DNA of 64,000 bases from Phascolomyces articulosus (taxonomy: Eukaryota > Mucoromycota > Mucoromycetes > Mucorales > Lichtheimiaceae): contig JAIXMP010000025.1 of the NCBI GenBank assembly GCA_025677815.1, positions 434,001-498,000 on the forward strand. The letters are read 5' to 3'. How positions within the stretch are numbered: position 1 is the first letter of the stretch; every line of letters starts with the position of its first letter. Of this stretch, positions 46,591 to 58,359 are shown piece by piece. The notes under the pieces are model-generated. The model worked only from the letters and a program-made list of their open reading frames with translations. It had not been told where the DNA came from and made no database searches. The position numbers were made by a program, and so were the translations under genes.

Positions 46591-48388
46591 ATGAGGTAAT
46601 AATAATAATAATAACTATTTTACTTTTATCATTGAAAAATAGTATTATTTGGTATACTTTTAAAAAAAACTTTTGAATTTTCCTTGTTATTATTATTGTA
46701 TATTGGATTGAGAGATTAGCAGAGGGAAAAAAGGACTTAGAGAACATTGTTAAGGAAATGGGAGGCTTGGGAGGTGCTTTAGAAGGGGTTAATAAAAGTT
46801 GCTTAAAAATTAACTTTTTTTTTATTCCATCTATATAGCAACGAACCTTTACAAGAAATTACTGATCACGAAATCGAGGTGAGTAGTTCGATTTCTTGTT
46901 TACGAGTTATTTGACATTTTCTTTTTTACTAAAATTACTGTTCTTTTTTTATGCTATTGTTTTATTACGATTATTTAGTCCAACTGGGAAGAAGTTGTCG
47001 ACAACTTTGACAACATGAATCTCAAGACTGAGCTTCTCCGTGGTGTCTACGCCTATGGGTAAGTCAACTTTTTCGAAGGTTAAAAGGGGAAGGGAAAGGG
47101 TTAGTTTGGAGGGATCAGGAGTATGTATGCGTGTGTGCATTTTTTTATACTTTGAGTCAGTAGAGTGATATTACAATTTTGAGCTGATCGAAAGATATAC
47201 TGATAATCATGATAAATATCAATAGTTTTGAACGTCCTTCGGCCATTCAACAGCGTGCTATCATGCCTGTGATCAAGGGTCACGACGTCATTGCTCAAGC
47301 CCAATCTGGTACCGGTAAGACCGCTACCTTCTCGATCTCTATTTTGCAATCGATCGATACCAGCATCAAGGAAACCCAAGCTTTGATTTTGGCCCCTACC
47401 CGTGAATTGGCCTTGCAAATTCAAAAGGTCGTTCTCGCTCTTGGTGACTTTATGGGCATCGAATGTCACGCCTGTATTGGTGGTACTAATGTCCGTGAAG
47501 ATATTGCCAAGCTTCAATCCGGTTGCCACGTTGTCGTTGGTACTCCCGGTCGTGTCTTTGATATGATCCACAACCGTCGTGCTTTCAAGACTGACTCTGT
47601 CAAGATGTTCGTTCTTGATGAAGCTGATGAAATGTTGTCCCGTGGTTTCAAGGAACAAATCTATGATGTTTTCCAATTGTTGCCCGGTAGCACCCAAGTT
47701 GTCCTCTTGTCTGCTACTATGCCCTCAGATGTTTTGGAAGTCACTACCAAGTTCATGCGTGAGCCCGTCCGTATCTTGGTCAAGCGTGACGAATTGACCT
47801 TGGAAGGTATCAAGCAATTCTACATTAGTGTCGACAAGGAAGAATGGAAGCTCGATACCCTCTGTGATTTGTATGAAACTGTTACCATCACCCAGGCCGT
47901 CATTTTCTGTAACACCCGTAGAAAGGTCGATTGGTTGACTGATAAGCTCCATGCTCGTGAATTCACCGTCTCTGCCATGCATGGTGATATGGACCAAGCT
48001 CAGCGTGACGTTATCATGAAGGAATTCCGTTCTGGCTCTTCCCGTGTTTTGATTACGACCGATTTGTTGGCTCGTGGTATTGATGTCCAACAAGTTTCTT
48101 TGGTTATCAAGTAAGTTTTCATGTTTCTTTGTGGGGGACATAAGATATGTTTTATGCCATTTTTTACTTACACTTTTTCCTTTTTTTTTCAAAACAAAAA
48201 TTAGCTACGATCTCCCCTCCAACCGTGAAAACTACATTCACAGAATTGGTCGTGGTGGTCGTTTCGGTCGTAAGGGTGTTGCTATCAACTTTGTTACCAA
48301 CGAAGATGTCCGCATGATGAGAGATATCGAACAATTCTACAACACCCAGATTGAAGAAATGCCTATGAACGTTGCCGACCTTATCTAG
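46591..48388 (+). CDS. TIF1: Translation initiation factor eIF4A, DEAD-box helicase
   Basis: Five exons: 46591-46595, 46839-46878, 46979-47058, 47226-48110 and 48205-48388 (397 aa, the normal eIF4A length). All helicase motifs are present: Q motif [13 protein letters not shown], Walker [31 protein letters not shown] and [13 protein letters not shown]. It unwinds mRNA 5' leaders as part of eIF4F in the cytosol. The C-terminus [11 protein letters not shown] is the eIF4A signature and excludes eIF4A3/Fal1. The first coding exon is only ATGAG; splicing yields Met-Ser-Asn-Glu. It is the only ATG in frame with exon 2 that has a proper donor (GTAATA). Codons are strongly biased, as in PUT2, fitting high expression. 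Confidence 0.96.
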
Positions 48389-48795
48389 ATTTGTAATAAT
48401 GAAATTCTTTTTTCTCTTATCCTCCCCCTTTCCCGCAAAAAAAAATATTTAGTCCCCTTTTCTTTCATATTACATTTTAGAGAGGTGGGGACTCTTTTGT
48501 CTAGTGTAAAAAAAAAGTTTAATAACAACAATAAAAAAGAAAAAAGTTTTTTGAGTGCTTTCGTTGCTCAAGATGTTGATTTAATAATAATACTAAATAA
48601 TAGTAATAATAACAACAATGTGTAATGACAAATAATATGTTAATTGTGAAAAAATGTTACTCATGGTTATTTTATATAAAATGTTTATCTAATATAAACG
48701 AAAGAATGATGTATAAAAGCTACTACATCTACTATTGTCGCAGCTATAGACCGCAAATCGACTACTATGACTACTAAAAAGAAAGATTGTCCATT
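48389..48795. other. Intergenic region between convergent eIF4A and HAP5
   Basis: About 400 bases between two converging stops. It is AT-rich with AATAAT/AACAAC runs and contains AATAAA-like sequences in both directions that could serve 3'-end formation. No gene is supported. Confidence 0.5.
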
Positions 48796-50244
48796 CTAAT
48801 GTTGTTGCTGCTGTTGGTTAGTTTCTGATTTTACACCTTCTGAAGTTGATGCTTGACCTAATAAATGAGCAATCATAAGTAAATATTGTATCAGCCTTGA
48901 TTACTCTTAACAATACAATCATTTACCTGAAGCAGGTTGCCCAGCAGTGGATGGTCCTGCTGCTCCTTGTCGTGCAGCCATTTGTTGAGCTTGAGTATAT
49001 GGATGTTGAGCAAATTGTTGCAATTGAAGTTGATATTGTTGCATTTGTTCAGGTGTCAACTAAATATAAACAAAAAGTATGTCATTTTTCCTTCTCTTTT
49101 CCCATTCTTATTAAACTTGATGGTTCTCTTACCTGCGACAATTGATTGTAATACGCATTTGGATCGATTTGCTACATTATTTGATCAAGTTATTGCAATT
49201 TAGAATCTATTCATTTATTTACTGATAAAAATAGTGCCTATTTTTGTATTACCTGTGAATATTGTGGTACATTGGTAGGTTGATAATAATTTGTATATGC
49301 GTGTTGATCGTACACTGCTGTGTTGGACTATCCAATAATAATAAAAATTAGAATACTCCATTATCTCATCCTTTTTCATTTTTCCTTCAATTAACGAACC
49401 TTAGCTGCTTCTTCACGAGGTACAATATCAATCAAAAAGTCACACATATCCGTTTTTGAAATAGCTGTAGCAATATCCGATCGTTGTAATGTGCGACGTT
49501 TATTCTCTTCGGCGTGGACCCTTTCATAGAAAAAAATAGAATGGGAAAGGAGAGGAATATGAATACCCAATCATCACGCTTGCATTAATGTAATCATTCG
49601 ATCCTACCAAACAATGGAACTTACCAAGCGCGTTTTGTTAGCTCTGTAATGAATATTTCACATCCTTTTGCAAATAAAATGGGTGCCTAATTTATATTTT
49701 ATTTGCCATTGAATCAATACATGTATTTTATTTCGCGTCATAATCATTTTCTTTCTTTTGTTTGTTGTTTATCAATATTTTACCTCTGCACTGATCATCT
49801 ATTATAATAATATAAACGTTGTAGAGCATAGTTTAATATAATAATATATTAAATATTTATAGTAACAATATTAATAATAAAAAGAATCGTTCTTCTTACT
49901 TTGACGTCTTGATCTGTCTTCATGACCTTTTTGATCCGAGCCAAAGGTAATGGGTGGTTTTTGAAATCTGATTCAAAGGCTTCTGCTACACCTAATTGTT
50001 CTTGCCAGAATTTACTCAAGTCGAAAACAGGATGAGCACCCGGCGCAGTGCCACCTGTAGCTGCGGCTGCTGCTGCAGCGGCAGCGGCGGCAGCCATGGC
50101 AGCAGCCGATGATTGTTGTTGAGGTTGTTGAGCCTGCTGTTGTTGAGTGTGATGCTGAATCATGCCCGATGATTCAGATGTTGGTGGTCCGGCTGCATAT
50201 TTTGGATCACCATGTGTAGTTTGTTGCGGCTGCTGGTGTGACAT
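48796..50244 (-). CDS. HAP5: CCAAT-binding factor subunit HAP5 (NF-YC)
   Basis: Eight exons on the minus strand: 50244-49900, 49798-49784, 49686-49625, 49520-49400, 49327-49253, 49171-49133, 49059-48927 and 48857-48796 (283 aa). The histone-fold core is unmistakable at about 97-190: [76 protein letters not shown]. It pairs with Hap3 and then Hap2 to bind CCAAT boxes; in fungi the complex controls respiration and iron genes. The N-terminus has Gln and Ala runs and the C-terminus is Gln-rich. Exon 2 is only 15 nt (MISAE) and is required for the conserved motif. The start lies 207 bases from the divergent methyltransferase start. Confidence 0.95.
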
Positions 50245-50450
50245 TATAGCATGAAATGATTGAGTTGAAAAAAAAAGTTCTGTAAAGCAAAAGGAAGAAA
50301 CTTTTTTTATACTTGTCTTTGCGTGTTATTAGAATTATTATTAAATTGAAAACTTTCCCGTCGCTCGCACCAAAACCGCCACCGAAGGCGCGTTTTATGT
50401 GAAAATTCCCCGCACAACCACTTTTTTTGTTTGTATGAATATCTTTTTGA
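50245..50450. promoter_or_regulatory. Divergent promoter of HAP5 and a METTL25-type gene
   Basis: A 206-base shared promoter. Its centre (about 50358-50415) is unusually CG-rich for this window, with GTCGCTCGCACC and CCGCCACCGAAGGCGCG. No specific factor site is assigned. Confidence 0.5.
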
Positions 50451-52268
50451 ATGGTGTCACTACCCGAGAAGGAGATCAATTTACCTTATGGATTTAAAGA
50501 TCCAATAGAATATTTAAAAGCACTTGTGTTATGGGCAGAAAAGTTTCAATGGTTGCACGATCTTCATATTGTCGACTTTTTTACCCATGAACAATGGAAT
50601 ATGATTGATCAAGAATGGCGTTTAGCACTTGAACAAGAAGAAAACTGGTTTGATACAGTTATCCAGCTTCCTTCTTTTGAACCTGTTATCGTAAGTATAA
50701 CTTATTATTCTAATCTTTATATCAATTTTATGGTTCTTTTTATACTAAGAAAAAGTATCATTTTCATTTGGAGAGAATCCTTCTTGGCCAGATACATTAA
50801 AGGAGTATATTCACGAAACACATCGATTGTCCTTATTAAGAGTACGGCCTAGTATGTATCATTTTATTCACTTGAAATTAAAAACTTAGTGATGTAAGCT
50901 AAGCTATGCTTATTATTTTTTTTTCTTTTAGAGAATGAAAAACATACTCAATTTAAAAAACATATGCTGTTTGGCATGACGGGTAAAAAGATCCATGAGG
51001 TAATGAAAAAAAGGATATATAACAGAGTATATGGATGACTAATGAGATGGGTGTTGATGTTTTTTTTTTAAAAAAAAAAAGGTCGAGCGAATGAGTGATT
51101 TAATTCAACAAGTAGCTAAACAGCATGGAATATCATCTGCACTTGATCTTGGCTCTGGACAAGGCTATCTTTCTCGAGCATTAGCATTCCATCACGACAT
51201 GAATGTATTAGCCGTGGATATGTCTGAAATTCAAACCAAAGGTGCTGAACGATTCGATCGACGCGTCATACGACATGAAGAAAAGTATAAAGAAGACCAA
51301 GAAGGCTATCGTGGACGATTAACACATATTACCGAATTGATCACACCAGATAACATATTAAGTGTCTTAACAAGATGGGGTGACGATCAAGACGATAGCA
51401 GCCATGATGAGGATGATCCTAAAAAGCACTGGTTAATATGTGGTCTACACACTTGTGGGGACTTGTCAACACTTATCATGCGACTCTTTGCCACAGAAAA
51501 TGATAAAGTGTCTTGTTTGGTCAATGTTGGATGCTGTTATCATTATTTAACTGAAAAGCCTGGATTCTCATTTCCTGAAACTGGTTTTCCAATGAGTGAT
51601 ACATTAGCCAAAATGAACTTTATAATGGGAACCACAGCACGTGTGTTGGCGTGTCACTCGCCATGGCAATGGGTGCACCAAAAACAAGCAAGTAAAAAAT
51701 CATTTGAACAACATTTCTTTCGAGCCTTATTACAGGTAACGAACTATGTATATACAATAACGAGTGAGGCTAAAGGAAAAAAGAAGATACATGAAATGTA
51801 TAAACTCACTTTTCTTTTTTTATATAGAAAATTATGGTAGATAAAGGCTTATCATCGGCTTCAAAAGCACCTCCATTAGCTCATAGAATTAATAAAAAGA
51901 ATGGATTTACTGGCTATGTTCAAGCTGCATTGAAAAAGTTTGGTATGTCACCTGATTCTATAACAGCAGAAGAAGCCGATCAATACCTAGAAGAATACAA
52001 GTATGCTGAAAAACAAATTACCATTCTATGGACCTTACGATCCTTATTGGCACCCGTATTGGAAAGTATTGTTTTGGTTGATCGTTGGCTTTATCTTAAA
52101 GAGGCAGTATTACAAAAGCGACCACTGGAAGAAACGCAGATAATATCTGGCGAGCATGATGGATTAACAAAGAATAATAATGCACCACCCTCACGAGGAG
52201 TATGGATGTGGCCGCTATTTGACCCTCTGGAATCACCGAGGAACATAGTCTTCGTAGCATCAAAATAG
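50451..52268 (+). CDS. METTL25-family methyltransferase-like protein
   Basis: Five exons: 50451-50690, 50776-50851, 50932-50999, 51082-51735 and 51828-52268 (492 aa). The N-terminus is a helical region (FFTHEQWNMIDQEWR). A conserved linker follows (RVRPKNEKHTQFKKHMLFGM), then the SAM-binding motif LDLGSGQGYLSRAL at about 149-162, LAVDMSEIQTKGAERFDRR, CGLHTCGDLSTLIMR and VNVGCCYHYLTEKPGFSFP. The last two are signatures of the METTL25/RRNAD1 group. The C-terminal part holds the group's TILWTLRSLLAPVLESIVLV segment. Human METTL25B was reported as a ribosomal-protein arginine methyltransferase; whether this protein shares the activity is unknown. All junctions keep frame. Confidence 0.82.
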
Positions 52269-52863
52269 AACTTACTGGAACATTTGCTTATATATAATAG
52301 CATTTATTAATAATGGTGATAGGTAAAGTTTTTATATATCCTGTACATATAAAATATATTTGATTCAATAAAACTTGTAACAACCGTCATTTCAGAAAAG
52401 TAAAAAAAAAAAAAAAAAAAAATTGAATGATTTGCCATCTATCGAGAATACTGCATACCATAGTACCCCCAAATGACGAATTATGGACAGCTGCTGACTT
52501 ATCCCACACAGCTCATTATGTTATATGGATTTAAATAATAACTGGATTAATATACATATACTGGGACATCGTATGTTGATAAGGTTATTTTGTTTAGTTT
52601 CAGAGAGTCATTCTGTGTAGTGAACAAAATAAATTACCAGACGTATGCAGCTGCATGTATACATCATAATATTCATTTCAATATAAACATCTTCTTTCAA
52701 AATAATACGGAATTTTATAAGAATCCAGATTATTTACCAACAAAGGAATAAATATAAAAAAAATTAAATATCACATTCATTTGACTGCTGTTATATTAAA
52801 TCACCATCATTGGAAGCTAGTGTGTTAATTAATATGGAAACTAAACTATAAACCCTAGTTTTT
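52269..52863. other. Intergenic region between convergent genes
   Basis: About 600 bases, AT-rich, with an A-run of about 20 near 52401-52421. No gene is supported. Confidence 0.55.
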
Positions 52864-53966
52864 TTAATCCGTCTTGTTACTTATTAAAGATAAGCCGTTG
52901 AAAATGGGTAACACAGTTACTTGGACCCTAGGGTCTTGTTGTACATGACGATTAAATTCAACAGTACACCTTGCCTGGAGATCCCAATGTTCAAGTTCAA
53001 TGTGACACATTTCTTCATATCCTGCTAATCTGTGGACGAGCCCATGAAACAGAGCTATTAAATAGAGGTGGAAAAAAGTGAGTTCGATTGTCTGGTCAGC
53101 TTCAGTAATATAATACTTTGTGATTTTAAATTTACCATCATCAACAACAATCGCTCCTCGGTCCGATAGAAGTTTATTATCCATAATGAAATCGAAATAA
53201 CCAATGTTTTGATCCTTATAAGCATCTAATAGTTTGTACCCATATTTTTATATATTTATATAAATAATAAATATAATTATGGCAACGACAATTAAATCTT
53301 AAAATGCTACTAATAGTTGCCATTTATACGATCAGATAATCAATATACTTACCAATGAAAATAAAATCAAACTGGAGCTTCGGCTCTTCTTTAATGAGTT
53401 CCTTCAAACTACAATATTTAATAGAGATATGGGTAATGTATTTATATAACAGAACTAATATGATATATTAACGTAAGTTACCTATCAAGTGCTAATCCAA
53501 GACGGAGATCAACTCGATTTTCCAATTGTAATCGTTTAACATATTTACGAGCAACATCCATACATGTTGGATTAACATCCAACGTAACCAATTTCCCATT
53601 AGTATTTTTTCCTAAAGCAGTAGCCATAATAATTGCTGAAGCACCTGTGAACGTCCCAATTTCAAGTATATTGGTCGGGCGCAACAGCTTAATTAAATGG
53701 TATAAAAATTTACGTTCGGTTTCGGGGATCATCATATGAGATCGCTCAAAATCACGTAAGGTTTCGTTGGACAGATCGTTCAATGCAATTATCAAGTCTG
53801 GTGGATAAGGCGTGCTTATATCACTTGAATAGTGCTCTTCTCTTGTACGTAGACGGTCCTGGCGATTCATGCCATCGTAAAATTTACTAGGAAATTCTCG
53901 AAAGCTGGTGTAATTAAATGATGGGTCTGTTGATGGTTTATGGTCTCCTGTTGTTGGTAGGGTCAT
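52864..53966 (-). CDS. SAM-dependent O-methyltransferase (class similar to catechol/caffeoyl-CoA OMT)
   Basis: Four exons on the minus strand: 53966-53482, 53408-53353, 53225-53136 and 53054-52864 (273 aa). Motif I is NILEIGTFTGASAIIMATAL at about 99-118, followed by KLVTLDVNPTCMDVARKYVK and DLRLGLALD. FDFIFIDAYKDQN near 176-187 and GAIVVDDALFHG complete the set of the metal-dependent OMT family, in which the Asp in FIDA and the Asp in VDD bind the metal. The enzyme should methylate a small hydroxylated molecule; the substrate is not evident and no biosynthetic cluster surrounds it. The N-terminal 60 residues are longer than in bacterial relatives. All junctions keep frame. Confidence 0.88.
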
Positions 53967-54440
53967 ATTGTTTAAGGTTCAGAATATATAACGATGAAAA
54001 AAAAGAGTGAATAAAAAATAATGTATGTTTGCACTCATATTTGAATAGCTTAAAATTTAGTGCGGCGATAAAGTTCGGTAGCAATGAAGTGATTAGGAAA
54101 AACGGACGTGCATATAGTACTAGTTTGACGAAGAAGGGTTTGCAGGAGAAAATAGCATGATGCATGTATAGTGTTATGTTTTTGTAAATCATCCTAAAAA
54201 TATGTATAAATATAAAACAAGTATCACATTCTCATATTTTTCAGTTTATTAATTGTTTTGAGGAATATATAATAATGATACAAAAAATCGAATACATCTA
54301 TATTACACGCCTTATAAATAATAGTAGTAAAGGAAATGGTATCAGTTTGAATAGTGATAAATAATGCATTGTATCAGGAGGAGTATTAAAGGAAATACTC
54401 AATATCAATGTCGCTTGTATTTGGCGCTTATTGCCATTTT
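53967..54440. other. Intergenic region
   Basis: Upstream flank of the O-methyltransferase, AT-rich. The 84-codon minus-strand frame that overlaps it is low complexity in hydrophobic residues and lacks a domain. Confidence 0.5.
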
Positions 54441-55815
54441 CTATTTTAATCTATTATTATGGTACTTATACATATACAAGAAACTACACATATGAGTAGC
54501 TCTCCGAACCAGTTCTTTATAATACGTAACTAAACAGGAACATTCAAGGGCTATTCGAGGGACTAAGATTTTGCAGTAAGGATCAAATTGATCAAGGTGC
54601 GTAAAAGCCAAAATTGTCAAAGGATCGCAGTAACTCTGAAGACATATGCACATATGTTCTTTATTATATTATTCACCAGTATATGATGATATGTCACGTA
54701 GAGATAATTTATGCATTACTTATCATGATAATCTTACAATATCAGTTTTTTTTATATATATATAAAGATACGAAAGGTATTCCTAATGTGATGAATAATA
54801 ATAAAAAGTATGATTTACCAACCTATTTAGTAATAAAGTGGTCATTTTTTATTATTCAGTTCGTACTAAATATATGTAGGATATAGTATCGCATCCTACT
54901 TTTCTTTTGCAATATCACACCATGGTCGCTCAAATCGATCACTCTGGTGACGACAAAAAGGGCTACTTGAATTTCCTCGATCAAATTGTATATATTAGAG
55001 GTTAAACTATTGGAAACATCGTTACATACTGTCTACATAAAAAAATTGGGTGATTTGATCATTTTTTTATGGATGAAATAGAAAATCAGGTGTAAATATC
55101 CCGTAACACAGTCAAACCCTGTTTTTTGCAAGTTCGGAACTCCATGGAAAGTGATGCATATAACGAGATTTCGCAACGTTTGGGAGCACATTTCCTGGCA
55201 TTTCTATGATCATAATTCCATGAACTTGTTGCAAGAAGTGTAGAGTTTGCAAAATAAAAAAAAAAAAAAAAAAAACGGGGTTAACTGTATGTGAATCACA
55301 GTTAGTGATTTGAAACTCGCATCACACATTACGGGTTGTTCGATATCTATTAAATATTATTGGACATGTCACAGAGAAGGTAATTAGTAATCGTGTCAGC
55401 GAGCAGTCATAGTAACATATAGGAGTTGCAGGATGCAGACTATCTTTGAATACATATAAGCAGTATTATTTCTTCCGTTTTATAAAAGTCCTAAAAGTAT
55501 GCACCTATTAAATTGTTATTATTGCATACGTATTGACACGGCATATTGTTGAAAACTGATTTAATCATATAGTCAGACATTGTATCATTGTTCTTCATTC
55601 GTGAAATATGATACAGAATAGTGAAATATTTAGTGTTAATCATAATAGTTACTTACATCATCAAAGAGTGTTATCTGACAAGTTGATTTACAATCATACT
55701 CTCCATTAATACTGTGGATTGGCATAGTAGCACTAGCTACCGCAGAGTATGCTTTATTCGAAAAACAAAGTAAACAAATACATATCACAAATACACCACC
55801 TATATGATTATACCA
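54441..55815 (-). CDS. Possible Cys-rich secreted protein gene, incomplete model
   Basis: Two minus-strand exons fit together. Exon A (55815 or earlier to 55657) reads GVFVICICLLCFSNKAYSAV, a signal-peptide-like run, then YDCKSTCQITLFDD, and ends at a GTAAGT donor. Exon B starts at 54635 after a TTCAG acceptor, in the same phase, and reads SYCDPLTILAFTHLDQFDPY, CKILVPRIALECSCLVTYYK, and an end before 54441. Cysteines are regularly spread over both parts. The start codon was not found; an upstream first exon may exist. The intron would be about 1.02 kb, far longer than any other here, and contains the MITE-like element and a short biased ORF. It may be a real small secreted protein or a decayed one. 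Confidence 0.4.
54922..55005 (+). other. Short ORF with codon bias of a highly expressed gene
   Basis: ATG in a strong context (CACACCATGG) opens 27 codons reading MVAQIDHSGDDKKGYLNFLD and then QIVYIRG and a stop. The codons (GTC, ATC, GAC, AAG, GGC, TTG, TTC, CTC) match PUT2 and eIF4A rather than the AT-rich surroundings. A GTATAT after ATT could be a splice donor, giving a first exon of 22 codons. No continuation was found, so it may be a fragment of a highly expressed gene. Confidence 0.3.
55108..55288. mobile_element. MITE-like element with terminal inverted repeats
   Basis: A 181-base unit. The left end is ACAGTCAAACCCTGTTTTTT; the right end, read on the minus strand, is ACAGTTAACCCCGTTTTTTT. 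Ends beginning CAGT-x-AAACC resemble those of pogo/Tc1-mariner elements. The interior has no coding capacity. A clean TA duplication is not visible at both ends, so the copy may be eroded. It lies in the long intron of the possible secreted-protein gene. Confidence 0.4.
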
Positions 55816-56121
55816 CTAGCATTATCAATATTCATATTTACACATGCGGTATTTCACAGATACAGAGGAAAGAGTATAATATTATATATATATTACAAGT
55901 TTTATGCAATCTATCATGCTGATTATAGGGAAAAAAAAAGAACAATTTGGTCCTGGTTAAAATTAATTAATTGACTGATGAAATGAATTTTTAAAGCAAT
56001 ATATTATTTTACTGCGAACCTAATGGTTAGGTAAAACGTTGATATTTGAGTTATTAATATTATTTTATATATTTATATCCCATACAAAGAAATGTTATTA
56101 TTATGAAAGAAAAGTCATAGG

Positions 56122-58060
56122 CTATAGTATGAAATATAGTAGTTCATCCTTCAATTTCCAACACTTAAACCATTGACATCCACGATATTTTATTACTGGT
56201 CCGGATGTACCGAATGCAATTGGAGAGAGATAGACAAAAGTAAGAATCACGATGGTAAATGCAATAGTAAATACTAATTTTCTTTTTTTTGGTGTTGCAT
56301 GACTTGTAAAATTATCCAGTAAAAATGGAACAATGAGAACATTGAAATATGATCCAGGGAAATAGTGATGCAAATACTTGACACAACCATGATAAAGAAT
56401 GGGATATGATATAAGAACCGCCCCATAAAAAGGGCTTTACCTACTAAAATGAATTTATCCCATTGACCTAATAAAATGGCGTTGAATCTGTTAATACTTT
56501 TTGATTAATCATCATTATCATCTTTATTTTTTATAATGTACATTTAATGCAACTTATTTTTTTGTGATTATACACAAAATTGACTTCATCTCTGTACATT
56601 CCAAGTACCAAAAATGATAGCAAACACAAAAAGTGATATGAAGCTTGGCTACCATACCATCAGATTGCCAAGTAAAAAATACTTTACATTGTTATCATCC
56701 CAGCCACACATTCGTAAATTAACAGATACGGGTAGCCATTGTGTGGGTGTTGATGAAAGTTTATCATCTTTGTCGGTATCTTGAATCAACGCATTATTGG
56801 ATTGCCACATGGTAGAGCTAATATGGAAAAATCTTTCAAGGAACTCGTTAGATATGCGTTCTTATGAACTGGTGGCACTATGATAAATGGTAAAAAGGAA
56901 CTTACTGTAAGCATATAATACATAACAACTCCTATTAACCTTTATGTAGATGAAGTACATTTTTCATTTACATGTTCTTCGACATTCAGTCATGTATGAG
57001 GGTCATTTTCCTTTGCAGAGCATCTCTTGAAATTTTACTTATCTTGAGACACATTCTAAAGAAATACTTGTCATTGTGAGCTAAAAACACCAACGTTTTG
57101 AAAATGGTCTTAACATATTTTTATCGGTTTCTTTTTTAACATTTAACTATCACTTAGTAACCCTTGAACATGCACTCTCTTTTTTAGCAAAAAAAGTATA
57201 TTTTTTTGTAATTTGCTTATGACCTTTACCTATGACGTTCGTTACGAAACGATATAAAGAATATAGTGGAGCACACTGTAAAGAAAAGTAGCATTGAATC
57301 CAATAAAATAAACCAACTGATACAAAGATGGGCCGTATCTATAAATAAGTATTTATTGGTTATCAAATAAGCTCTTTCTCATAGATATGCACGATGTAAT
57401 TTTTTTTTTGAAAAAATTCACCACAAAGAATCATCATTTCTGCTAAAGTGCTTGCTGGTAGTGACATTCTCAATTGTTGTGAAGTGCCATATTCCATTGG
57501 TATGACAAGAGTGCCCAAAATGCATTAAATAACGGCACAACTGGATAATTTACACCTTCCGGATATTCTTTTCCTGATTCAAACCCAAATGATTCTTCAT
57601 AACCAGCCAACCAACCCGAAAGATCAACAAGCGTTTTACCGAGAGGTGGATGAACAGCAAAATAAAATGAACCAAACTATTGTTAAAATTAAAAAGTGTT
57701 GTGAACGTATTACTGATATGTGATACAAATCATACTAATGTGTTTTTATTAGAGCCTCTTGAGTGAAAAAAAAACCAGAATTTTCCTCATTATCTTGCCA
57801 AAATGGGTTTCGTCCCAAACCACTTTACCAGAATGAGCAGTATCTGAAAATTGTGCCCAAAATGATAAAAGGGTTAAAACAGTCGGTATGACAACATGTC
57901 TATTTTCCACTATCCAAGAAGTATACTATATATAAACATTATAAATATTCTATCTTATTATTTGTTATTTGTCTTTCTTTTTATCGTACATACTTTATAA
58001 TGATATCATATCGCCTTTGTGCTTTGACTTTTTCTACATACAAATTACCTTTAATATCTT
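56122..58060 (-). pseudogene. Protein O-mannosyltransferase (PMT) pseudogene
   Basis: Pieces of a PMT occur in order on the minus strand. They are HVVIPTVLTLLSFWAQFSDT and VVWDETHFGK (near 57900-57800), VHPPLGKTLVDLSGWLAGYE (near 57650), YGTSQQLRMSLPASTLAEMM (near 57480), ISWFILLDSMLLFFTVCSTI (near 57310), LRMCGWDDN with YFLLGN (near 56700), and LHHYFPGSYFNVLIVPFLLD to the stop at 56122. Damage is clear: a TAG replaces the second Trp in the VWWPS segment (56649-56651), a frame change lies near 57511-57520, and a one-base loss lies near 56389-56393. The central MIR-repeat region is missing. PMTs add mannose to Ser/Thr of secretory proteins in the ER. The acidic residues and loop of the active site are partly present, but the gene cannot make a full protein. 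The 5' end is approximate. Confidence 0.85.
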
Positions 58061-58359
58061 GGAAAGAAATACGCTTATATGATGGCTAATCTATAGTTCA
58101 AGATACACCCAATTTTTATACTTTTTTTCTTTTAAATAAAATAATGTAGAACAGGATCCTTGGCGCTAAAAAAAATTCAAATAGAACTAAACTGGTTCTC
58201 TGGCTAACAGCTTAGTTATGCATCGTGCTGTCTTGGACAACAACTGGCAACGCACGGACCCCTTAAAAAATTCAATCTAAGGCAACCAACCAGTGGTGCA
58301 AAAAGAAACTAAAAAAAGTTGAATTCTTTAAAAGTGAAAAACTTTCATTATACACAATA
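58061..58359. other. Short intergenic region before the TrhO/TSTD2 gene
   Basis: About 300 bases. It should contain the promoter of the next plus-strand gene and whatever remains of the PMT pseudogene promoter. A small GC-richer patch (about 58215-58265) stands out. Confidence 0.4.

Noticed and set aside
47101..48192. Antisense frames of 198 and 155 codons over eIF4A
   Set aside because: Same codon-bias effect as in PUT2; the sense helicase motifs are complete.
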